Shown here one piece after another: positions 42,917-48,748 of a stretch of 48,748 bases of DNA. The stretch covers positions 1 to 48,748 of the forward strand of contig CASEQE010000069.1 in NCBI GenBank assembly GCA_949289995.1, given 5' to 3'. Position 1 is the stretch's first letter, and every line of letters starts with the position of its first letter. Below the pieces are notes generated by a model. The model worked only from the letters and a program-made list of their open reading frames with translations, had not been told where the DNA came from and made no database searches. Made by a program: the position numbers and the translations under genes. The DNA is from an uncultured Peptococcaceae bacterium (GTDB lineage: Bacteria; Bacillota; Dehalobacteriia; UBA4068).

Positions 42917-44012
42917 TGTCGTGGCTATTTTCCTCCATATCCTCACTTAAAGAACCGATTTGTATAAACGCTTCATTACCCTCCATGGACATTTGGCGAA
43001 TCTTATTTTCAATTTCATTGCGCACGTCCAAATTTTTATCCAAAAAATCTTTGGCGTTTTCTCTGCCTTGGCCGATTCTCTCGCCATTATAGCTATACCA
43101 GGCGCCGGCTTTATTGACGATTTTTAGTTCTACGCCGATATCAAGAATATTGCCGGAAACGGATATCCCTTTGCCATACATGATATCAAATTCCGCCTGT
43201 TTAAAGGGGGGGGCCACTTTATTTTTAACAACCTTTACCCGAGTACGGTTGCCTACGAAGCTATTGCCCACTTTAATACCTTCCACGCGGCGCACATCCA
43301 TACGCACGGAAGAATAAAATTTTAATGCCCGTCCGCCGGAAGTGGTTTCCGGATTGCCAAACATAACGCCTACTTTTTCACGAATTTGATTAATAAAAAT
43401 CAGACAGGTATTGGATTTTCCCACCGCACCGGTAAGCTTACGCAGGGCTTGAGACATCAAACGAGCCTGCAAGCCCACATGGGAATCTCCCATATCGCCT
43501 TCCAATTCTTGTCGCGGCACCAAAGCAGCCACGCTATCTACGACGATGATATCCAATGCGCCGCTGCGCACCAAAGCTTCGGCAATTTCCAAAGCCTGCT
43601 CGCCGGTATCCGGTTGGGAAATCAGTAATTCGTCAATATTCACCCCTAAATTGCGGGCATAAATCGGATCAAGCGCATGTTCTGCATCAATAAATGCGGC
43701 GGCGCCGCCGCGCTTTTGTGCTTCCGCCACGATATGCAAAGAAACGGTGGTTTTACCGCTAGATTCCGGTCCAAAAATTTCCACCACCCGTCCCCGAGGC
43801 ACGCCGCCGACCCCCAAAGCCAGATCCAAAGCCAAAGAGCCGGTGGGAATCACGCCAATATTGGTAATCGCCCGTTCTCCTAGGCGCATAACCGAACCCT
43901 TGCCAAATTGCTTTTCGATTTGTGCCAAAGCCATGGATAAGGCTTCTTCCTTATCTTTTTTGGTGGCGGGCATATTTTGTATCCGCTCCAGCTTGTTTGA
44001 CTTGTCCGACAT
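42903..44012 (-). CDS. recA: Recombinase RecA
   Basis: ATP-dependent strand exchange and SOS co-protease; 369 residues. Seen: [10 protein letters not shown] (about 37-46), Walker [10 protein letters not shown] (about 78-86), the EHALDP segment, Walker [25 protein letters not shown], the L2 region with [19 protein letters not shown] (about 216-234), and an acidic C-terminal tail. ATG 44012 follows AAAGGAGG. Promoter TTGTGC-17-TATAAT and an SOS box between promoter and start indicate LexA control. First gene of recA-recX. Confidence 0.98.
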   Translation of the reverse strand: MSDKSNKLERIQNMPATKKDKEEALSMALAQIEKQFGKGSVMRLGERAITNIGVIPTGSLALDLALGVGGVPRGRVVEIFGPESSGKTTVSLHIVAEAQKRGGAAAFIDAEHALDPIYARNLGVNIDELLISQPDTGEQALEIAEALVRSGALDIIVVDSVAALVPRQELEGDMGDSHVGLQARLMSQALRKLTGAVGKSNTCLIFINQIREKVGVMFGNPETTSGGRALKFYSSVRMDVRRVEGIKVGNSFVGNRTRVKVVKNKVAPPFKQAEFDIMYGKGISVSGNILDIGVELKIVNKAGAWYSYNGERIGQGRENAKDFLDKNLDVRNEIENKIRQMSMEGNEAFIQIGSLSEDMEENSHDNDLE

Positions 44013-44028
44013 GTTTGTTCCTCCTTTT

Positions 44029-44042
44029 AGAACATTTGTTCG
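44029..44042 (-). promoter_or_regulatory. LexA (SOS) box of recA
   Basis: Minus strand CGAACAAATGTTCT matches the Bacillota LexA consensus CGAACNNNNGTTCG at all but the last base. It lies just downstream of the -10, where LexA would block transcription. Confidence 0.88.
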
Positions 44043-44049
44043 CAAACTA

Positions 44050-44078
44050 ATTATACCGTATTTTACATTGCGGCACAA
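44050..44078 (-). promoter_or_regulatory. Promoter of recA-recX
   Basis: Minus strand TTGTGC, a 17-nt spacer and a perfect TATAAT, 8 nt upstream of the SOS box. No clear terminator separates it from proS. Confidence 0.72.
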
Positions 44079-44107
44079 TAAGAAAAATATTTTTTTACCG
44101 TTTTATA

Positions 44108-45838
44108 TTACGAACAATGCAAATCCTGGAGCATGCTGCGCACAAGATTTTGGATTATATCAGCCACATCGGCCAAAGCAACCTCCTGCACTTCACCCGT
44201 TGCGCGGATTTTAATTTCCACTGTTCCCGTTTCCCGGCATTTTTTGCCCACGGTTATGCGTAACGGGAAACCCAATAAATCAGCGTCGTTAAACTTGACG
44301 CCAGGTCTTTCTTTGCGGTCGTCAATAAGCGTCTCCACACCCCGTTTGGATAATTCCTGATATAACCCCTCCGCCTGTTCCACCAAAAATTCGTCCTTAT
44401 CGTTAACGGGAACGATTTCCACCTGCCAAGGGGCCACGCTCATCGGCCAAACGATGCCATAGTCATCATGATTCTGTTCAATAATCGCCGCCATAGTACG
44501 GCCGACGCCAATACCATAGCAACCCATCACGATATCTTGCTCCTGACCTTTTTCATCCAAATAGCGGGCCCCTAATTTAGCGCTATATTTGGTATATAAT
44601 TTAAATATTTGACCCACTTCTATGCCTCGCGCCGTATCCAAAGGAGCGCCACAAACAGGACATGCCGCGCCTTTTTCCACCAAAACGATATCGGCAACTG
44701 TGTCGATACGATAATCCCCTCTTTGCGGATTCACGTTTTTCAGATGATAATCTTTTTCTCCCGCGCCGCAAGCATGGTTCACCATCAGCGCCACTTCCCG
44801 ATCGGCCACCACCGGAACATCCTGGTTTAAGCCCACTGGGCCGCAATACCCCGGCTCCATACCATGCTGCCGTACCGTTTCATCATCGGCAAAGAACAGT
44901 TCCACGCACCCTAACACATTAGCCAATTTTACCTCGTTTACCTGACGATCCCCCCGAATCAGCACCGTCACAAACTTACCATCCGCCATATAACAAATGG
45001 TTTTGACCAAACGATTGGCTGGCATACCCAACAAAGCCGCTACCGCTTCCACCGATTTGCAATCCGGCGTATGTACTTTTTCCATAGAAGCAGGCGTTTC
45101 TCCTACGCCGGTAGGACAAGGCTCAACAGCGGCAATTTCATCTGTGGCGGCATAATCGCATTTATGGCAAAATAGAATTTGACTTTCCCCCACTTCCGAT
45201 AAAGCCATAAACTCATGACTACCAGAACCGCCGATAGCGCCGCTATCCGCCACTACCGGACGGCAAGTTAAGCCGCAACGATTGAAAACATTGGTATAGG
45301 CCGTATGCATTTTTTGATAACTAATCTCCAATCCGGCTTCGTCCCGATCGAAGGAATACAAATCTTTCATCACAAATTCCCGGCAACGCATCAAGCCAAA
45401 GCGGGGCCGCCGCTCATCACGGAATTTGGTTTGAATTTGGTATGGCATCAGAGGCAACTGTTTATAGGAACGCACATCATTACGAACATGAGCGGTAATC
45501 AACTCTTCATGGGTAGGCGCCAGCAAAAAGTCCCGGTCATGCCGATCTTTCACCCGCCACAATTCCTTGCCATATACATTCCAACGGCCTGATTCCTGCC
45601 ACAATTCCGCCGGCTGCACCGTGGGCATAAACATTTCCTGGCCGCCTTGGGCGTCCATTTCCTCACGAATAATTTGCATGATCTTTTTCATCACACGCCA
45701 TCCCACCGGCATATAGGAATATATTCCCATAGCCACTTTGCGGATCAATCCTGCCCGCAACATCAGTTGGTGGCTGGCGATTTCCGCTTCCGCAGGCACT
45801 TCACGCAAAGTTGCCGAATACAGTTGGCTCATTCTCAT
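44108..45838 (-). CDS. proS: Prolyl-tRNA synthetase (bacterial type with editing domain)
   Basis: Class II synthetase charging tRNA-Pro; 576 residues, typical of ProRS with an inserted YbaK-like domain that clears Ala-tRNA-Pro. Seen: N-terminal MRMSQLYSATLREVPAEAE, LAPTHEELITAHVRND (about 107-122), motif 2 QTKFRDERRPRFGLMRCREF (about 135-154), the insertion (about 225-395, with VKTICYMADGKFVTVLIRGD), GCYGIGVGRTMAAI (motif 3, about 436-449), and a C-terminal anticodon domain. ATG 45838 follows GGAGG at 8-nt spacing. It is the last gene of dxr-rseP-ispG-proS. Confidence 0.96.
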   Translation of the reverse strand: MRMSQLYSATLREVPAEAEIASHQLMLRAGLIRKVAMGIYSYMPVGWRVMKKIMQIIREEMDAQGGQEMFMPTVQPAELWQESGRWNVYGKELWRVKDRHDRDFLLAPTHEELITAHVRNDVRSYKQLPLMPYQIQTKFRDERRPRFGLMRCREFVMKDLYSFDRDEAGLEISYQKMHTAYTNVFNRCGLTCRPVVADSGAIGGSGSHEFMALSEVGESQILFCHKCDYAATDEIAAVEPCPTGVGETPASMEKVHTPDCKSVEAVAALLGMPANRLVKTICYMADGKFVTVLIRGDRQVNEVKLANVLGCVELFFADDETVRQHGMEPGYCGPVGLNQDVPVVADREVALMVNHACGAGEKDYHLKNVNPQRGDYRIDTVADIVLVEKGAACPVCGAPLDTARGIEVGQIFKLYTKYSAKLGARYLDEKGQEQDIVMGCYGIGVGRTMAAIIEQNHDDYGIVWPMSVAPWQVEIVPVNDKDEFLVEQAEGLYQELSKRGVETLIDDRKERPGVKFNDADLLGFPLRITVGKKCRETGTVEIKIRATGEVQEVALADVADIIQNLVRSMLQDLHCS

Positions 45839-45889
45839 AACATGTTCCTCCATCCGCAATATAAATATATAAAAATTTATAAGAAAATT

Positions 45890-46972
45890 TTATTCTTTTA
45901 AGAGTTTGTCCACTGCTTGTAACAAAGCGGGCGCCAATTGTTCCGTGGGATATTTGGCCACCGTTCGTCCTTTGACGAACAACAAACCGCAGTCCTTACC
46001 GCCGGCTATACCGACGTCAGCATCCGCCGCTTCGCCCGGCCCGTTAACCGCGCAACCCATCACGGCAATCGTCAACGGCCGCGGCGGCATAACATCCGCC
46101 AAAGCCCGGCGCACTGCCAACGCCACCCCTTCTACGTCTATTTCCGTGCGGCCGCATGTGGGACAGGAAATAAACGAAAATCCCTGCCGCCGGATATCCA
46201 ATAGCGATAAAATCTTTTGCGCCGCCTGGACTTCTTGTAGCGGGTCGCCGGTTAAAGAAACGCGAATGGTATCGCCAATTCCTTGGCTCAGTAAGGAGCC
46301 GATTCCGATGGCGGATTTTAACACGCCGTCTTCACCCAAACCAGCCTCGGTTACGCCAAGGTGCAGAGGATAATCGCATACCTTGGCAACTTCCCGATAT
46401 GCCGACAGCATAACCGGCAAAGATGTGGCTTTTAGTGAAATTTTGATATCAAAAAAATGATTTTCTTCCAACATTTCCACATGCCGCAAGGCGCTTTCAC
46501 ATAATGCTGGACCAGTGCAGCCGCCATATTTTTTTCGCAAATCCTTCTCTAAAGAACCGCCGTTTACCCCTACGCGAATGGGGATGCCCGCCGCCTGCGC
46601 CGCCAGAGCTACCTGCGTCACCCGTTCTTTACCGCCGATATTGCCGGGATTGATACGCAAACCGGCCACGCCGGCTCGAATGGCAGCCAAAGCCAAAAGA
46701 TAATCGAAGTGAATATCTGCCACCAAAGGCAAGGGAGAGCGGGGAACGATTTGCGCCAAAGCCTCTGCATCTAGCCGGTTCGCCACGGCCAAGCGACCAA
46801 TTTCCGCCCCGGCGTCCGCTAAAGCGTTTAACTGTGCCAGCGTAGACGCCACGTCAGCCGTACGGGTATTGTTCATCGATTGAATCGAAATAGGATTGTC
46901 TCCGCCTATCGCCACCTTTCCCAGGTGCACGACGCGGCTGTTTCTTCTTGGATATGGTTGCGCAATCGTCAT
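45890..46972 (-). CDS. ispG: 4-hydroxy-3-methylbut-2-enyl diphosphate synthase
   Basis: Iron-sulfur enzyme of the MEP isoprenoid pathway (older name GcpE). The 360 residues show PISIQSMNNTRTADVASTL (about 28-46), the TIM barrel with VADIHFDYLLAL and LRINPGNIGG (about 104-113), GVTEAGLGEDGVLKS, and the 4Fe-4S cysteines in SCPTCGRTEID and GCAVNGPGEAADAD. ATG 46972 has GAGG at 6-nt spacing; an in-frame GTG at 46984 overlaps the rseP stop and is an alternative start. With dxr it supplies undecaprenyl precursors used by MraY. Confidence 0.95.
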   Translation of the reverse strand: MTIAQPYPRRNSRVVHLGKVAIGGDNPISIQSMNNTRTADVASTLAQLNALADAGAEIGRLAVANRLDAEALAQIVPRSPLPLVADIHFDYLLALAAIRAGVAGLRINPGNIGGKERVTQVALAAQAAGIPIRVGVNGGSLEKDLRKKYGGCTGPALCESALRHVEMLEENHFFDIKISLKATSLPVMLSAYREVAKVCDYPLHLGVTEAGLGEDGVLKSAIGIGSLLSQGIGDTIRVSLTGDPLQEVQAAQKILSLLDIRRQGFSFISCPTCGRTEIDVEGVALAVRRALADVMPPRPLTIAVMGCAVNGPGEAADADVGIAGGKDCGLLFVKGRTVAKYPTEQLAPALLQAVDKLLKE

Positions 46973-46980
46973 CTTCTGCC

Positions 46981-47994
46981 TCACTCCAACAAACGGATGA
47001 TATCCCGATAGGTAATCAATACCATTAATCCCATTAGTACGGCCAAACCGATAAAATTAACCATGCCAATTTTGTTTCGGTCAAAAGGTTTGCGCCGCAC
47101 CCCTTCTATGGCGAACAACAACAATTGGCAGCCATCCAAGGCGGGAAACGGCAACAGATTCACAATACCCAAATTGATACACAAATAACCGGTAAGCAAC
47201 AATATAGTTTGCAACCCATTACTCGCCGCCTGATCCACCACGCTAACGATAGCCACCGGACCGGCCACGTCAAAGGGAATTTGCCCGCTAAACATTTGTA
47301 CCAAAGCCAGAATCAATAGCCTGGTAAATTCCACCGACTGGCGCACGCCCAAAGAAATGGCGGCGAACAGGTTTTGCCGCTCTTCCATGGGCATAATACC
47401 TAACTTCCAGCCGCCAGCCTCCTGATCGTAATATGGGGTCACGTTCAAAGTCATCAACTGGCCGTTTCGTTCCACTTGCACTTCCACATAATCCGTTTTA
47501 TCCGCCTTCTCTACCGCAGGAGCGATATCGGCCCATTCTTCTACGATTTCGCCGTCGATGCTGACGATATAATCCCCCCGCTGCAAGCCTGCCTGCGCAG
47601 CCCCGCTATTTTCGGTCACTTCCCCCACCTGATTGGCGGTGGAATAACTGCCGATCATCATAAATACTACGATAAAGAGAAGGATGGCCATTAAAAAATT
47701 CATAAACGGACCGGCAAACACGATCAGCATTTTTTGCCATACCGGTTTCATATTAAAAGCCCGTGGATCGTCGCTGGTCTCTTCTTCTCCTACCATTTTA
47801 CACCAACCGCCGATAGGCAGCAAGCGAATGGTGTATTGGGTTTCTTTCCCTTTCCAAGCCGCCAATTTTGGACCCATGCCTATACTGAAATCGGTAACGT
47901 AAACATTACAAGCCTTTGCGGCAATAAAATGGCCAAATTCGTGGCTGACAACCAGCAAACAAAAGATAAGAATCACAAAGATTGCCGTTAAAAT
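46981..47994 (-). CDS. rseP: Site-2 metalloprotease RseP/RasP, probable AUU start
   Basis: Membrane zinc protease that cuts transmembrane segments, for example of anti-sigma factors and signal peptides. The 337 residues show the zinc motif VSHEFGHFIAAK (about 15-26), GMGPKLAAW, IRLLPIGGWCKM, a PDZ domain (about 115-195), and NLLPFPALDGCQLLLFAIEG (about 281-300) with the third zinc ligand. The first ATG or GTG in frame (GTG 47976) has no ribosome binding site and would cut the first membrane helix. AGGAGG at 48002-48007 lies 7 nt before an ATT at 47994, giving ILTAIFVILIFCLL, the usual RseP N terminus. I therefore place the start there. Confidence 0.88.
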   Translation of the reverse strand: MLTAIFVILIFCLLVVSHEFGHFIAAKACNVYVTDFSIGMGPKLAAWKGKETQYTIRLLPIGGWCKMVGEEETSDDPRAFNMKPVWQKMLIVFAGPFMNFLMAILLFIVVFMMIGSYSTANQVGEVTENSGAAQAGLQRGDYIVSIDGEIVEEWADIAPAVEKADKTDYVEVQVERNGQLMTLNVTPYYDQEAGGWKLGIMPMEERQNLFAAISLGVRQSVEFTRLLILALVQMFSGQIPFDVAGPVAIVSVVDQAASNGLQTILLLTGYLCINLGIVNLLPFPALDGCQLLLFAIEGVRRKPFDRNKIGMVNFIGLAVLMGLMVLITYRDIIRLLE

Positions 47995-47998
47995 GGTT

Positions 47999-48748
47999 TT
48001 ACCTCCTTTGCACTTGGTTCAACGCCCAATTGTGCCAATCGCAAATCTCATCCAAAGTCTCGGCGCTTCCTCCAGGGTATTGCTCTAAAACGCGAGCCAA
48101 TCCCCGGCTAATTTCTGGAAAAGCAATTCTCCCCTGCAAAAATTGTTGCACCAAAGCTTCGTTTGCCCCGTTAAAGACCACCGGCGCGCCTCCACCCGCC
48201 TGCCCGGCCGCTACAGCTAATTGCAATCCGGGAAAACGGCGATGATCCACCGGTGCAAAATGCAACTCGCTCAAACGGCTAATATCTAGCAAAGCGGTCA
48301 AACCCGACGGCCGTTGGGGATACAATAATGCGTATTGTATAGGCAAACGCATATCCGCCGGCGCCATTTGCGCCTTGATGCTACCGTCGGCAAACGTCAC
48401 CAGGGAATGCACTATGCTTTCTGGATGTATCACCGGTTGAATATGCGGATAATCCACATGAAACAAATAATGCGCTTCAATAATTTCCAGACCTTTGTTT
48501 ACCATAGTGGCGCTATCAATGGTAATTTTCGCTCCCATATGCCACTTAGGGTGGCGTAAAGCCATTTCCGGAGTAACTTGTTCCAACTGATTTTCGCTAA
48601 ATTGGCGGAACGGTCCGCCGCTGGCGGTAATCACTAATTTTGCCACCGTGGAAGGCGCTTCGCCTTGTAGGCATTGCCATATGGCAGAGTGCTCGCTATC
48701 CACCGGCAAAATCGAAACGCCGCGGCGCTCCGCCGCAGCTAATACCAG
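47999..48748 (-). CDS. dxr: 1-deoxy-D-xylulose 5-phosphate reductoisomerase (5' end outside window)
   Basis: Makes MEP from DXP, the committed step of the MEP pathway. The C-terminal 249 residues are present and the frame stays open to the window edge. Seen: LPVDSEHSAIWQCLQGE (about 14-30 of the visible part), ITASGGPFR, MALRHPKWHMGAKITIDSAT, MVNKGLEIIEAHYLF, and VIHPESIVHSLVTFADGS, the metal and substrate segments of Dxr. Its last codons, AGG AGG, form the ribosome binding site of rseP. Order dxr-rseP-ispG-proS is common in Bacillota. Confidence 0.95.
   Translation of the reverse strand: MVLAAAERRGVSILPVDSEHSAIWQCLQGEAPSTVAKLVITASGGPFRQFSENQLEQVTPEMALRHPKWHMGAKITIDSATMVNKGLEIIEAHYLFHVDYPHIQPVIHPESIVHSLVTFADGSIKAQMAPADMRLPIQYALLYPQRPSGLTALLDISRLSELHFAPVDHRRFPGLQLAVAAGQAGGGAPVVFNGANEALVQQFLQGRIAFPEISRGLARVLEQYPGGSAETLDEICDWHNWALNQVQRR

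Noticed and set aside
1-48748. Mobile elements, CRISPR, toxin-antitoxin or phage-defence system
   Set aside because: All genes belong to housekeeping families in known order; no transposase, integrase, direct-repeat array or defence motif was seen on either strand.

Overview
The window is an ordinary chromosomal stretch of a Bacillota (Firmicutes) bacterium. I see no phage, insertion sequence, CRISPR array, tRNA or rRNA gene. The assignment rests on codY, RNase Y with YmdB and a YlbF-family protein, a PerR-type regulator, strong AGGAGG ribosome binding sites, TTGACA/TATAAT promoters, a CGAAC-N4-GTTC SOS box at recA, and a probable 6S RNA beside aspS. MurE carries the DNPR motif of meso-diaminopimelate enzymes. 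Gene order and moderate GC fit Negativicutes or Clostridia; I cannot name a genus.

Layout. 1-2.4 kb: 3' part of rqcH (+) facing pyrF (-). 2.4-5.9 kb: probable 6S RNA, aspS and hisS, all minus. 6.2-12.4 kb: a plus-strand island ftsQ-ftsZ-codY-rel-dtd(interrupted)-MBL hydrolase. 12.5-25.4 kb: the division and cell wall (dcw) cluster on the minus strand, read mraZ-rsmH-ftsL-pbp-murE-mraY-murD-ftsW-murG-murC-murB, with murF missing. 25.5-31.4 kb: small-multidrug-type membrane protein, M20 amidohydrolase, TPR-like membrane protein, perR, ylbF, a divergent LysM gene, a DUF1858 protein and glutamate dehydrogenase. 31.6-42.4 kb: dnaE, radC, a divergent CobS-like membrane protein, a small coiled-coil protein, a PHP phosphoesterase, an M19 dipeptidase, ymdB, rny and a CofE-like protein. 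42.4-48.7 kb: recX, recA, proS, ispG, rseP and the 3' part of dxr.

How the genes work together. The dcw genes build lipid II and the septum. The island next to them joins the Z-ring (FtsQ, FtsZ) to nutrient sensing (CodY reads GTP, Rel makes and degrades (p)ppGpp). Turning the 6-12.5 kb island around would restore two classical orders at once, murB-ftsQ-ftsZ and rel-dtd-MBL-hisS-aspS, so one inversion probably made the present layout. A second theme is RNA turnover: RNase Y, YmdB, a PHP protein of the RNase AM/TrpH type and a YlbF-family protein all lie within about 13 kb.

Most worth a second look: a promoter-leader-terminator arrangement before rny (candidate attenuator or sRNA); an unrecognised three-helix leader RNA before ymdB; a likely AUU start codon for rseP; an in-frame amber codon inside dtd; the inferred inversion; the absent murF and ftsA; and a divergent CobS-like protein. 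All family calls are from reading motifs by eye; no database search was possible.
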